Source of the DNA: Sphaerosporella brunnea
Lineage: Eukaryota > Ascomycota > Pezizomycetes > Pezizales > Pyronemataceae
DNA: 64,000 bases
Reading direction: 5' to 3'
Assembly (NCBI GenBank): GCA_008704415.1
Contig: VXIS01000203.1
Span: 24,239 to 88,238 of the forward strand
Shown: positions 1 through 12,727 of the stretch, piece by piece
How the letters are laid out: each line of letters starts with the position of its first letter
Numbering within the stretch: the first letter of the stretch is position 1
The notes under the pieces: generated by a model
Databases searched by the model: none
The model's input: only the letters and a program-made list of their open reading frames with translations
What the model was told of the DNA's origin: nothing
Program-made: the position numbers and the translations under genes

Positions 1-1409
1 AAGGACACCGATGGTAAAACTCTCACGCCATACCATTCCGCATGCCCTGGCTGCAAGAGTACCGCCTGCAACCTTTCCGAAGAAAGCCACAGCAAGGACA
101 GCAAAAACGTAACCCCACACGGTTCCGCTGTCTAGAAGCCCAATGTTGGTCTTCAAACCGGAGAGCGCGAAGTAAAGAGGGAGGAAAAGAACAGTGACCA
201 AATCCTCAACCTTTTCGGCGAGCTTCACCGCGAAACCTCCTTCGTGGGGGCAAATCAAGCCAATCAGGAAGCCGCCAAAGATGGCATGCACACCGATGAT
301 GTTGGTGAAAAAGGCCGAGGCCAAAACCATCAACAAGGTGAGTCCCATCATGGATTGCGAAGGTCCGTTCTTGAGCGATCCATCCCGGCGCAAGAGCCAC
401 AGGAACGCTGGCCGCACCAGATAAATCAAGAACAAGACATATCCAACGCAAACGAGTAGAACGTAGAGCGCGGTAAGCCCAGTTCCAGCGTTCACAAGGG
501 CAACAGTCAAGGCCAGCAGGATCCAGCCCACTACGTCGTTCGCAACACCCGCGGAAAGAACGATCGTACCGACATCTGTCTGGAGTAGCTTCAGTTCAGT
601 TAAAATGCGCGCAAGGACTGGGAAGGCCTATGATGAGGCAATACAGTCAGCAACCCGCTCCCCGTACACTGCATGATGCGCCTTTACCGTAATCGCCATT
701 GCAACACCTATGAATAGCAGGTACACTCCAAAGTCGATGTGCCTCGCCTCGTCGGCCACGCGGAAGGTGTGATACAGGCCGTAAGCAAGCGCACTGCCTG
801 CAACACAATATCTTTGTCAGCCCAATATTATGGCCAGTTCGGAACAGTGAAACGCACCCAGTCCAAATGGAATGATCATTCCCAGTGCGCCCACATAGAC
901 TGCGACTTTCCAATTTCTAAACAGAATGCGCATATTGACTTCCAATCCAACGAGGAACAAGAACAACACCAATCCGAGGTTCGCAGCCATTGAAAGTACC
1001 GGCATTGAAGCTGCAGGAAAAATGGCGTTCATGTAACCCGGTATCCTTCCTAGCACAGTCGGGCCTAATCGTACGGGCCGTCAGCTATATGTTGCGATTA
1101 ATACCATAAAGCTCCCGTACCTAGGACGATGCCTCCTATGACTTCGGCTATGACCCGGGGCTGTCGAAGCATCGACAGCGGCCAGTGGAGCAGATGGCAT
1201 GCTACAATGATAATGGCTGCCTGTGAAAATGGCGCGGCATGTCAGAATAGATTCGCAGCTGCCTGCATATGGTGAATTGAGGTGCTTACCTGAATGATGA
1301 ACAGCACAATAGGATCGGCGGCATTGTAGTGAGAAGGATTGGCGCCTTCAAGGATACCGGCCTGGTTGGGAACTCCACTCGAAGTGTTGGCTGTTCCGCC
1401 GCCCGCCAT
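1..1409 (-). CDS. KHA1: K+/H+ antiporter of the Kha1 / CPA2 family, 5' part only
   Basis: Exports protons in exchange for K+ (or Na+), in yeast on Golgi or endosomal membranes. The N-terminal two thirds can be read. An opening exon contains [20 protein letters not shown]. Next is the [14 protein letters not shown] stretch and [13 protein letters not shown], then a transmembrane helix with [15 protein letters not shown] typical of fungal Kha1. Then come [32 protein letters not shown] and [15 protein letters not shown], before the gene runs off the left edge. Several hydrophobic helices of the Na+/H+ exchanger fold are visible. Introns of about 50-100 bases interrupt it; the one near 627-687 carries an in-frame stop and must be removed. 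An earlier in-frame ATG at 1442 is possible; 1409 fits the short family N-terminus better. The usual C-terminal cytoplasmic tail lies outside the window. Confidence 0.9.
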
Positions 1410-3059
1410 TATGAGAGATGATTGAACTGTGTCGCTTCCCACTTGTTTTGTAGTTGTAGCGGTTCACAGCTGCGAGTTTCTCTCCGTAAAGTTGGGAGGA
1501 ATGTGACAAAGTGGGTAATAATATGGCGAAGGGATTGGTAGGGGGGGTAAACAAAGGAAGAGGGAGAGGGTGAGGGAGCGAGAAGCGAGGCACAACCCCG
1601 ATCTCTACAAACACTGGCGACGAGGACGCAGCTAAACTTTATAAAAGGCAGAAAAGGCAGGGACATTATTGTCAGGCGGGGGACTTCAGTCTGGGCGGCA
1701 GGCATCTCACGCCGCCGAGCATGCCATCCAGCAGCATCAGGACTGAAAGGTATGTACACACAGCATCAGGACTAAGAGGTATGTAGCAAGTGGAGGCATG
1801 TGGACCCGTGGGGGGGGGGGGAACGAGGCCTTTGCATGAATGAATGTGCCTCATAATTTATTTGCTTATCATACACAGAGGCGATGTAAGTAAGTAACTA
1901 CACATTATCCCCATGGCAGCCTGACACATGTGCACAAGCTGTCAGATTTCCCATGGCGTGGCTGGTCATACAGAAGCAGCTGACACGCGTGAGCTGAAGC
2001 AAGGGTTTAACTCGGGAGCTACCGCAGTGAGGTCTGCTAGCAGCCAGCCTATCGAATCCAGTCTACTCTACTATCTCTCAGACATTACTATCGCTGCCTT
2101 TGGGATATCATGGCGGCTGGTGATCTCATGAGTGTCCGCGAACAAAACTGTTCGCCTATCACAAAGGTGGAGATTCTCTGCCTCCTAGGGAGATAGATGG
2201 TGAGGCATGGCATGAGGTAGGTATGGGCTGGCAGGCGTAACTACTCAAGTACTCAATGTACGCTACATCGTGACAGCCAGCCCAGCCATTCCGTGCTGCA
2301 ACTTCCCATCACGGGCACACGCACGCACCACATCACATCTTCATGTGTATGTACCCAAGAGGAAGCCGCTCAAAAGAAAAAGAAAAGGCTACACAGAGGC
2401 GGTGATTATGATACTTAGCTTTACCTTCCTTAAGCTCCATCTGGCGTGAGCACTTTACGACCTGCATACATGCAGCAATATGGTATCACTCTCCACTGCT
2501 AAGAGTGAGACGGCAAGTGACATCCTCATGCAGCTCGCTACTGCAACTTTCAAAACACTGCCAATAGCCGTCCGACATTCATGCTTAACTTTCTTCTCTC
2601 TCCCGTCTCCATGCCGCTGCTGTCCAATCGTCATATGACGGTTACCTGCGTGACGAACTTCGCGCACCCTATACTGGTATGTAGTTCGACTCACAGATCA
2701 TACAAACCCAAGTGACACCCAAAAAACAAAGGTCCACCGGCATCGAGTCCCATCGACCACTCCCCCGGACTCGTGGGCGGTCTCGCTCCCAGTCTATGGT
2801 TCCCATTTCCAAGAAGTCGCCGCTGTCGTCACTTAGATATTTGTGGATCCCTCGCAGAGGTTATCTGAATTTTGTAAGTTAATGATCAACGTCACCCTTG
2901 CACCTTGTGTCACTCGGTATAAAAGATGCCACTATTGACACCACCCACACATTAAATCAAGCAACCCCACCCACTTGCTTGCTACTCACACACACGAAGC
3001 TTCTTCAAAAAAGCATTCAAACGCCCTTTTCAAATATCCACGGCCAGAAAGAGAGAAAA
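1410..3059. other. intergenic region, no gene seen
   Basis: This is the upstream region of the antiporter and the 3' flank of GGA. I see only short open frames without family resemblance, a G-run near 1811-1820 and scattered TAAGTA/TAGGTA motifs (for example near 1888). Nothing here supports a gene. Confidence 0.6.
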
Positions 3060-5271
3060 TCACGCAACCGGCAAGCCCTCGATTACACCCTGCTCCTCGT
3101 TGAGAGGACCGGTACCGACTCTATAAGATGCCTTCCATCGCATCTTGACCACGGTACCTCCACCCGGTGGCGCTCCGGCCACTCGTATTATCTGATGGAT
3201 TCCGTCCTTCTGGTGCCCCTGGAGGAAGCGGCCAGTTTGAGGCTCCATTTTGAGGGTATATGCCTGCTATGATGTTAATTTGTGGATCCCTTTCAACAAA
3301 AGGGATAAATACCTTTGTGACTGCCATCTGGAAGGTGAGGTCTTGGATAGGTTGACTCGCATTGTTGGAAAACTTCGCTTTCAGTAATATGGGGCCGTCT
3401 GGAACTGGCCGGTTCACCTCAGCAACGACTCTCAAGTTCGAGTCCATTACTAGCATTTCGTTGGATTTGAGCCCAGATCCTGGTGGCAGTGCCGAAGTGA
3501 ATGCCCATTCATCATCATCATTGCTTTGTTTGGGGGGCGCAACAGCAGGCTGTGCGGATGATCGTTGAGCAGAAAGGGCGCCAAATATCGCTGCATAATC
3601 AGGTGCAGCTGGAGGCGGTTGGGGAGAAGGTGAGGGTGATATCTGGTGTCCAGCTGTGTTCGATTGCATGGTAGACGATAGCAACGGCGGTCCGGGGATA
3701 TCTAGATGTGAATCAGATAACTGAAGACGACTGACCAGGGGCGGTATGCTATACTTGTATTGGCGCCAAATCCCAGCGCAATGCCGCCGCCTTGTCCGAT
3801 AGATGCATTGGGGTCATCTATCGAGAGCCCAAGCAAATCGTCTTGCAAAGAGCTGACATTGGAAGGCCCCGCAGTGGACGAGGAGCCATTGGTCGGTTCG
3901 ACCTCTCCACCCAAGAGGTCGATTAAAGATTCGTCGGCTGGTGGGGCTTTCGCTGTGGCTGTGGTTGGTTGATGGGGTGCCACGGTCGGCAGAGACCTCG
4001 CTCCATTGAGATCTCCCTTTCTGATGAGGTTGTACTTCTCGATAATGGTATTTATGATGTCGTTCAAATCTAGCAGCTTCACCACTGCCTCTGCGTCGTC
4101 ACTCTCCTCTTCTACCATCTTCTGAATCTTGGGCTGTGCAACAATCAGAGCATTGGCCAGTTCCTGTTTTCACAGTCAGATATGGCGCACTGTCATCGTC
4201 ACCTACTTTCTCGAGGGAAATAACCTGGAAGGTATCTTGCTGTCCAATTGTTTCACCTGGCCGAACCTTTCCAAGCATCTCCTCCAAGAGCGCGGCTTTT
4301 TGCCGTAGCTTCCCAATCTCCTCAGCGGCTTTTGCCCGGTAATCCGTCTTCGAAGATTGATCATATCCGGCCATGATCTTCATCAGGTGGTTCGCTTCTT
4401 GAAGGTCCGCTGGGGTTCCTCGCCGAATCAACTCCTGTAGCTTCGCGGACTGAGCTTCCCGTTCCTCCTCCTCCATCTCTTCGGCGGATTTCAACGACTA
4501 CACACATCAGCGACCGGCTCAATATTTGCCGCTAACGGGAGTCCGTACATCGCTCGGGTTCAAGACCGCAGCGTCTTCCTTCCTCACTTCCGGGAATGTG
4601 TAGCCTTTGTATGACAGTAGCCGGTGCATATCTCGGATGAACCCCAAATCCTCCTTGTGGCGACTCGTCATGCATATCGTTTGTCTCCATTCCTCGATGG
4701 CTTCCAAGATCTTGAGCTGCACACGGTTCGGCCTCGGCGGAGGTCTCTCGGGAAAGCGTCGGACGAGTTCGTTCAGGAAGTCTTTGGTAGAGATTTGAAG
4801 GTGGAAGGCATATCCACAGTTCTTAACACATATATCCAGGAGCTAGAGTCCCCTTAGCAACACTACGCCCCCCTGTGAATCCTGGATCGGGCCACTCACA
4901 TTCAGCGCAAGCAGCGACACATTGGGGTTTCGATGGTTGATGTAATTGACGATAGTGACAGCGGCCTCGCGGGGACTAGAAGGCAAATAAACAGGGGGAT
5001 CAATCACATGCTCGACGGTACCGAATTGTCAGTGTGAGCTGAGGCCCTTACGCTGTTCCTTTCTTTTGGTTGATCAGGTCGGAGATCTCGAGGTTCAACG
5101 CAAGGTTAGGTTCGAAATTGGAGGGATCGCAAGCATTCCCTGATGCCAAAGATGCCCCGTTAATGAATACAGCTTCTCATAGAGGCCTGAAGACTCAAGG
5201 GAAAGCATACGAATGTATCGCTTGAGCTGCGACTCCCCCGGATCAGCGCCGAAGCGGTCTCTCGCAGCCAT
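3060..5271 (-). CDS. GGA: GGA-type Arf-binding clathrin adaptor (VHS-GAT-GAE)
   Basis: Monomeric adaptor that sorts cargo at the trans-Golgi network toward endosomes, recruited by GTP-Arf. The domains appear in family order. The VHS domain begins MAARDRFGADPGES and continues through RNACDPSNFEPNLALNLE, GTAPREAA and VKNCGYAFHLQI. The GAT domain follows (IRRGTPADLQEANHLMKIM, with a long helix through EEIGKLRQKAALLEEML). A hinge contains LIDLLGGE and DDLLGLSIDD, resembling clathrin boxes. A C-terminal gamma-adaptin ear ends in VKMRWKASYRVG. The start at 5271 is chosen because the first exon ends in RYI with phase 1 and joins RNACDPS exactly. Several 50-70 base introns are present; the one near 3265-3320 shifts frame and is needed to reach the ear. 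The protein is roughly 630 residues. It is transcribed divergently from DNA ligase I. Confidence 0.93.
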
Positions 5272-6176
5272 CCTCGATGATGCGTACTCCAGCTTGGAAG
5301 GCGGACGTCTTCAAAGATGAGACGGCGCGGTAGTCTGATCGAGTTCGAGAGGTCCACAGGTTGACCGGAGCCGTGATGGGGAGTTCGATAGTTACGGTGG
5401 ATTGCGGGGATGACCGGTGTACGTATTACCTAGCAGGAGATTTAATTAAGAATTGTCCTTGGCGATCGTTGAATCATCAGGAATCAATCGTTGTTGCGTC
5501 GTTGCCCGTCTCTCCAGACGTCGCCTTTTGAATTAACAGCCATCGTGCTCATTACTTTCCATGTTAACTGCTAGATGAGCTACGCACCAGAATACGAAGA
5601 TGAGTCGATGCTGATGAATCTACTCTATGTGGCCTAACCACCAAGACTTTACCTGTCATTTTTCAGCCGCAAAGCTTGGGCCAAGCTCACAGGTCATGAC
5701 GACAATGTTATCAGCTCCAGCAACCTACTGTATTTCCTCGCGAACAAGTGAAATGACGGCGCGACAGGCTAGTAATAAACTACTTGGAAACCGCGGATTT
5801 TTAATGGAGTTGGGTGGACCTGGGGTCGACAGAGCCGAGATGGTGGGTGCCCGAGTGGAGGCTGGTGTGCGCCACACATGCGCAATGTCTGCTCTCCGTT
5901 TGTTCGTATGACCGGCGTCCTTCTACAATTTTTGCCTCCTTGTCGTCAAAGGCAAGCTGCAGTGCTTTCGGAACTTGAAGCCTCCCGCTTTGCTCCAAAT
6001 GACAGGCGACGGGGACCAGTTTTAATGCCCGGGTTCATCTTTTGCAGGCGAGTGGCGGGGAGTGGCGTCGCGGGATTGAAGTGCCATTTTTTACGGTGGC
6101 TCCTGCCGGCTTACGGTCCTACACACCACATTTCGCGCCGTCATTTCCCTACTCCGAAGTCCACCACCAACATACC
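5272..6176. promoter_or_regulatory. shared upstream region of GGA and DNA ligase I
   Basis: These 905 bases lie between two divergent start codons, so they should hold both promoters and 5' UTRs. I recognise no gene here. No specific cis element is claimed. Confidence 0.5.
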
Positions 6177-9100
6177 ATGGGCAGCCCCGCGAAAAAGAGA
6201 AAGAAGAATCCCCCAGGCGCGCCCTACAAGGGCAAAACACTGGACCACTTTTTCGGCAAAAAAGCCACCCAAAAGGAAGCTACAGCTGCGGCTGTGCCTA
6301 CCCTCGCGATCAAAGCTGACGCTCGGGCGGATGGCCATGGCTTGACAGACGAGGAGTATGCTCGGAAGTTGGCTAAAGAGTGGGGAGAGGAGGATCAAAT
6401 CCTTGGTGCGGAGCCAGAAAACAGTATGGCGGGCTCAAAGCGACGAAGGAGTGATTCGGTTGACATCGAGAGCGTCGCAGCTGAAAGTAATGCTCAATAT
6501 ACGAAAATTTCGGGTACTCCTGAGCAAAAGATCGAGGTTTTGGAGGCTAGCAGTAGCACCGTACCAGTGAGCCCGTCCAAAAAGCAGATGGAAATATCAG
6601 TGCAAGCAGAAGACGAGATTCTCAAGACAATCGAAGCTCTTCCATTGGACAAAGACCCTATGGCATTCAATCCTGGCGACTATCGGAACCTTGGGGAAAA
6701 TTGGCCAGCTGGAAAGGCAACATATGGACTCTTGACAAGAGCGTTTATCCTTGTGGACGGAACCAGGTCTCGCATAACAATCGTTGATACTCTGGTCAAT
6801 CTTTTACGAATCATGATAGAGCTTGATCCAGCATCCTTGTTACCGGCTGTATGGTTGACGACCAACGATATCGGGCCTCCATATGAGAACAACGAGCTTG
6901 GGATCGGCAGCTCGATCATTACCAAAGCAATCACCAAAACGAGTGGGATTACTCCAGCGGCCCTGAAGAAGATCTACAACAAATATGGAGACCCAGGTAT
7001 GGCAAGCATCTCTCTCTGTTTGGTGATGCGCACGAGATGAGATAAGCCAGTATGGGTTCTTAAATGGGCTGGAAAGGCGAATCGATTGGTTTCCAGCTTG
7101 TCTTGTGGTAAGTCCTCGGAACCAATCGATTTTCCAGCCAGCCCCCTTTGAGGATCTCAAGTACCGGTCTCAAGATATTTGTCTCATAGAAAACCGATCT
7201 CCAATGAAACATGTAGTCTTCCAAAGGCACTTGAGAACCCGGTCCAAAAATCGGCATTTCCATCTCATGTGCGTCACCATCTTTCGACCCAATTTCATAT
7301 TAACACCAATGTGCAGGTGATGCAGCATTCGAAGCCAAGTCCAAGCAAAGGACGCTGATGATGCGCAAGCCCACGCCATTGACAATCATCAATGTCTATA
7401 ACACTCTCATCAAGATAGCGGCGACGTCCGGCAAGGGCTCGCAGGATATCAAAGAATCCTACGTGAAGCGCCTTCTTGTGGAGGCAAAAGGTGAAGAAAT
7501 CCGATACCTCACTCGTACCCTTATACAGCACCTGCGTATAGGCGCTGTTAAGACGACTGTCCTCATAGCACTCGCTCGAGCTTTCTCCTTTTCACGCCCC
7601 CAAAACGCCACCTGGGAGTGTCCACAAATCCCCAGAGAGAAAGATGAACAGCGGGAGCATTTCGCGAGGGCCGAAGAGATTCTAAAGCAGTATTTCGCCC
7701 GCCGACCAAATTATAACGACCTTATACCGGCTCTTTTACATGGCGGGGTTGATGCCCTAGGAGAAGCATGCAGGATGGCCATTCACATTCCCCTCAAACC
7801 CATGCTTGGGAGCATAACCCGGGATCTGGAAGAAATGTTGGTAAAGTTGCAAGACTGCGACTTTACGTGCGAGTATAAGTACGATGGGCAACGTGCACAG
7901 ATCCATTGTGACGAAGACGGGCGGGTTTCGATATTTAGTAGACATCTGGAGTTGATGACGAGCAAATATCCAGATCTCGTTGCCCTAGTGCCAAAGATTA
8001 GAGGAGAGTATGTAACATCCTTCATTCTGGAGGGAGAAGTAGTCGCAGTGGACGCCGTTACAGGAGAGCTCAAGCCATTCCAGACGCTTGCTGGGAGAGA
8101 AAGGAAACATGTGGATATTTCCAACGTCAGCGTCACCGTCTGCCTTTTCGCATTCGACCTGATGTATATAAACGGCCAAGTATAAAACCATCCGTAAGCA
8201 GATATATATCCTCCAAAAACTAACAAAACTCCCTAGGAACTCCTCTCTAAACCTCTCCGCGAGCGACGTAACCTGCTGCGTACGAAATTCGTGGAAATCC
8301 CCCACGCCTTCACCTGGGTGAAATATATGGATGCCACATCGTCTGACTCGCCTACGATCCGCGAATTCTTCAAGTCCGCACTGTCATCTAAATGCGAAGG
8401 AATAATGGTAAAAGCCCTCAACTACATACCAGCACCTTTCCCTGCCACCATGGAAGAGGAACAGAACACAGCAAAAAAGCCCAACAAATCCAACAGTCGT
8501 CGCAAGCCCCTTCTAGCCACCTACGAACCCGATAAGCGTCTTGAGTCCTGGCTCAAGGTGAAGAAAGACTACGATTCATCCGCGGACACCCTGGACCTGA
8601 TCCCAATCGGCGGCTGGCACGGCCAAGGACGCAAGGCAAAGTGGTGGTCGCCCATACTTCTCGCCGTACGCAATCCCACCACCGGATCCCTCGAGGCAGT
8701 GTGCAAATGCATGTCTGGGTTCACAGACAAGCATTACGCGGAGATGAAGAAATTTTACGGCGAGGATGGCGAGAATACAAGTAAGACCAAGAAGGGATAC
8801 TACGATTCTGCCCTCACGCCAAAAGTGTGGTTCGAACCCAAGGAGGTCTGGGAAATCGCGTTTGCCGATATCACGTTGAGTCCTACGTATTCTGCTGCCC
8901 TCGGACTGGTATCGCAGGAACGCGGGCTTAGCTTGAGGTTCCCGAGGTTTTTGAGGAAACGTGAGGATAAGAGCATTGAGGAGGCAAGCACGAGCGAGTT
9001 TTTGGCAGGTGGGCCGTGTTGGTTCTTTCCGTTATACTTGGTGGTTGCTGATAACCATAGATTTATATTGGAAACAAGAACAGAATGGCGGGGTAAGCCA

Positions 9101-9242
9101 CACGGCCAGCGAGACGAATCAGAAAGGCGAAGAGTCGGCGAACGAGGATAGTAATGAACCGGAGGAAGACGAAGGAAACGCCAGGACACCCGAAGAGGCA
9201 CGCCTAGCGACCGTGGCCATGGAAGAGGATACCGTCGAATAG
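6177..9242 (+). CDS. CDC9: ATP-dependent DNA ligase I
   Basis: Seals nicks during lagging-strand replication and excision repair. Four exons (6177-6996, 7317-8179, 8237-9008, 9061-9242) give 878 residues with all phases consistent. Near the N-terminus is a PCNA-binding box, KTLDHFFGKK, followed by a low-complexity linker. The ligase N-terminal domain runs through KYGDPG/DAAFEAK across the first splice. The catalytic lysine is in EYKYDGQRAQIH (about residue 461). Later motifs include FILEGEVVAVD, CEGIMVKAL and SWLKVKKDY (motif V region). The OB domain has CKCMSGFTDKHY and VWEIAFADITLSP. The C-terminus DLYWKQEQ is restored by a 52-base last intron ending at 9060. The final 50 residues are acidic. 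Intron 1 is 320 bases, against about 55 for the others, and contains a foldback sequence. Confidence 0.96.
7022..7278. repeat. foldback (MITE-like) sequence inside ligase I intron 1
   Basis: An 18-base terminal inverted repeat, GGTGATGCGCACGAGATG at 7022-7039, matches the reverse complement of 7261-7278 with three transition differences. A second hairpin nests inside: ATCGATTGGTTTCC at 7081-7094 pairs with 7118-7130, and flanking GGCTGGAAA sequences pair as well. The element explains why this intron is about six times longer than its neighbours. I do not see a clear target-site duplication, so calling it a transposed MITE is inference. Confidence 0.6.
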
Positions 9243-9715
9243 GCCAGTCAGTCGTAGCTTTATGATCAATGATCATGATAATAGCACTCGAGGCATCTAG
9301 AGAGAATAAAAAAGAATTGGTGGCGTAATGCAAGTATCTATTGTCCCCAAAGGCGGACGAACAATTATGCATGTGTACGCATAGACATGAAAGAAGCTTT
9401 CCACCCGCTTTCTTCGCAAAGAGAGCGACCTGCAACAGAGGAAAGATCTCAAACCGGTCTGGTACTTGGTATAATCTTCGGACGGAATGAGGACTTGATG
9501 ACGTGGAGATGTGTCGAAAAAGCCCAATTGATGTCCGGAATAGAGAAAACAATGATTGGGGAATATAAGAAAAAACAAACGACAGTAGCAGAGGAGAGAA
9601 TTCGTCTATTATAATCCCGCAAGCCTGGAAACGCCGTGCAAAAAGCATTAAAATACAAACGTGGAAAATGAATAGGCACATAGGTAGGTAGCCAGGAATC
9701 GAGAAAAGCGTTGGT
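9243..9715. other. convergent 3' region of ligase I and the Mrx7-like gene
   Basis: The 473 bases between two facing stop codons should hold both 3' UTRs. They are AT-rich in places (AATAAAAAAG near 9305). No gene is seen. Confidence 0.5.
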
Positions 9716-10058
9716 TCATTTCCTTTTGAACTCGTTCTTGAGCTCTTCCATGTAGATACGCATGAATCTAGAGACTTTCTGCGGCAGTTGCTGAGAATCT
9801 GCGCATAATGAGCAATCAGGATGTCTTGTTCTTTTTTGCTATCCACCTCTTGACACATGTTTGTTTTCCTAGAAATCTGAAGGAAGAGGGTCGCCCACCT
9901 TCGGGAGGACCTGTGTCAAGATTGCTGATTTCTTCATGGCGCCGCATGCCTGTCAAACGCCCATGTATTCCTCGCACGGCACGGTGGAACGTCGGGCTGG
10001 ATAGCAACTTGATAAGACAAACCATCAGTGCCCGTTCTGTGATGATTTGCCAGGTCAT
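9716..10058 (-). CDS. small mitochondrial protein resembling MIOREX component Mrx7
   Basis: Two exons (10058-9899 and 9798-9716) joined over a 100-base intron give an 80-residue protein. It starts MTWQIITERALM, continues LIKLLSSPTFHRAVRGIHGR and ends in FMRIYMEELKNEFKRK. The S-P-T-F-H-R-x-V-x-x-I-H pattern followed by a short C-terminal E-E-L-K-x-E-F helix is what I associate with the fungal Mrx7 family, which yeast proteomics placed with the mitochondrial gene-expression MIOREX complexes. The identification rests on motif memory, so I leave the symbol empty. The gene itself is supported by the clean splice and small compact reading frame. It converges on DNA ligase I. Confidence 0.55.
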
Positions 10059-12727
10059 GCGAATCCTAGTAGAGCCATGGGGATTGGAATGTATGAAGGT
10101 TATGGCTCCTTCCAGGCTCGCTGATCATTCACGTGAGAAATAGGCGCCGTTGACGGTGAGATCATGGGAGGGGATGCGAGGGGCGAACTCAACTCGTGCC
10201 ACGAGCCATGCCTATCATCAGTCGTCAGCTCAAAAAACAAACAGAAGTGCGGTGAAAAAGAGGCGAGCGGTATCGCCGCGGCAACGGCGCCCGCAAAGGA
10301 AAATACCTCCAGGACACGTATTCCCATCCACCACACCATGTTTGTTAGTCGGAGCCTGACGGTGGGGATGTAGGTGTTGTTAAGCGGGGCACGGCCTTGT
10401 GTTTCTAGGTATCGCTGAATTGACTTCGATGAAGACAAGGCTTTCTGGAAGCCGAGTCGACGGTTCGGGGGGCGCTGAGGTTGATGGTTGCGGAGGAAAA
10501 TTCTGGAGCCCTGGTTTTGAACTTTGAAGGGACTACCTACTTTTAGCCTGCTTACAATTGGCCGACAAGCCCTAACCCTGCTGGATGTCCGCAAACCCCA
10601 CACCATCAAGTTGCAGCAAACTCCATTCGACAGAGGTTTAATGATATCATGTTCCATTGACACCGTGGGAGGAAAACAGACAGCCGTTGCATCAAAGTCT
10701 GGGCAGTTCTCATTCGTACGCTCGCAGTCTCCATTCACATCTGCAGGGACTGACTGGTGTACTCTGCTCTAATCGACGTCCAAGGTAGCGTTTAGTGGGC
10801 GCGCTGTAGAGTAGAGTAGTTCGCGTTTCGCAAATGTGAGATTTCTGCCCTGGAACCCAAAACCAATGGTGTCCTGATACCACCCGATTACCCTGGGGAC
10901 CTGTTCAGTAGGCTTAGGGAAATAGGTGCCAGCGGCGGGCACTCCTCACCCACGCCGCTGCCGCACCCCTCGTCAGGACTCCCGTCTGTCGAGCTCCATA
11001 ACTCCACCAATTCTTAATCAAATCTAATGATTTTTTTTTATATGCAGATCCTCATCGCTTGCTCTGGCTGCCTGTCTCTGACTCGGCGCGTTTCTGACTG
11101 CTCTGCGCCCCGCAATCATTGTTGTTGGCGGTGTTGGTAGTTGAGGCGGGCAGAACTGGCACGGCGTGGTTCCATGGACTTTTGGTCTGAGGTAAAATCT
11201 CCGGCACCACGAATTTCCCGATAATCCAGTTCTGGTACTGAGCCTAGTGAACAGCGTCATGCTGACACTGACGTTGTTTCACACCATGCCGTGGTAATTC
11301 GGCCTACACTTAGGCCGCTTAGATAAGCACTGTGGCGCCGTGATAACATTGCGGGGTTCACCACTTCCACCATTAGTTAATTTGTGTGCACGCGAATATC
11401 CGAATTTGAGGCCGTTATGTAGAATTCATTGATATCTACTAAGTGCCTACTTACTAAGCACTTAAGTAGGTACCTAACCAACCTCTTAGTATATTTACAA
11501 TTCGACTTCACTTTATCAGGCTCTTGACTTAATCATCCACATTTACCACGTGGAGATCATGCTCCAGTCTGGTTTAAATAAAATCGCCCCGACTGCTCGC
11601 TCCGGGTCTGCAAACGCCGCCTCTCGAACCGGAACCCACGCGTTTCCGCCCTAAATGTTGCCAACTCACTTCGGTCCGAGCGCACAACGTGCTTTTGTGC
11701 CTCTTCCCTCCAGATGCAGCTGGCCATGGCAGGCAACAGGCACATCGGAGACTACCTAATTCAACATGATCGCGAATTCCCTCAAACCGTCCTTGGCGCC
11801 AAAGCTGTGTAATTGCATTTACATATTTCCTTCACTTCCTTCACATTTCGCCCATCATGAACCGTCACCCACGCCAAGACAGTGCCACGAGAAGACCAGG
11901 TACCTGCATGATGCTGTGCCTTTCTGTTCGTGGTCTGTTACTCGTCTTCTTTCGTCAGTCTCTGTAGCTACAGTAGCTCGACGGTTCTAAATGGTGCATT
12001 TGCGCAAATTGCAGAATGCCTTCATACCGAGCTAGTGGAAGAGATGTGAGCGACTAACCAGGCGATGAGGGCTGTTCTTGTCCCTGTCTTGATCCTGAGG
12101 TACTTTCGGAAAAGAAGGCATCATCATCATCGTCAACCACGGTCCACCACCACCACCACCACCACCACCACGTTCTTTTTGCCACTGAACCCCCCCCCCC
12201 CCCCCCAAAAAAAAATGTGTTGTTTGCCTATTTACAGCAATAGCTATTCCGTCCTTGGATCTGCCGGAAAAGGTTCTCTGTTTCAAAAACCGCTCCGAGG
12301 CAGCCCTGGCTGGAAGCCTCAAATTCCACACAAGATAACTATTCCGCAATCCCACACATCACGGGAAACGGCAGTCATTGTTTTTTTTTGTCTCGTTCCC
12401 TCCCTGTCTTTGACAGCCCTGAACCGTGCCTCCTACAATAGATCAGTACCGCCGCCCAACCAGCTCCGATCTCATCACGGCAAACCAAGTCCTAAGGACA
12501 AAGCACCTCGTTATTAGGATCTGCCGCCAGACCTAGAACCCGGCCCCACCTCTGTAGACCGTGCTTCTCCTCATCTCTTGCCTCTTGCCTCTTGCCTGAC
12601 ATTTATACCTTCAAAGTATTTTCATCTGGGCAAGAAAATCTTAAATACGCTATCCACAGCTTCTTCCGCCAGCATCCTCCGCCAGCACCCTCCGCCACTT
12701 GTCCAGTTGATATCCCGTCATAATTCG
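10059..12727. other. 2.7 kb intergenic region upstream of Mrx7-like and phosphatase genes
   Basis: The region lies between divergent genes and has no recognisable coding domain. A 212-codon open frame at 10100-10738 (-) has no family resemblance. The stretch includes palindromic TAAGTA/TAGGTA motifs near 11440-11478, a microsatellite cluster at 12119-12215, and a CTCTTGC tandem near 12573-12597 just before the phosphatase start. Confidence 0.5.
12119..12215. repeat. microsatellite cluster (TCA, ACC, poly-C, poly-A)
   Basis: Successive simple repeats: a short TCA run, nine ACC units around 12143-12171, seventeen C at 12190-12206, then nine A. They sit about 0.5 kb upstream of the phosphatase start codon. 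Open frames through them are only low-complexity translation. Confidence 0.85.

Noticed and set aside
10100..10738. 212-codon open frame on the minus strand between Mrx7-like gene and phosphatase
   Set aside because: No domain, signal or family-like composition; it looks like a chance frame in GC-balanced intergenic DNA.
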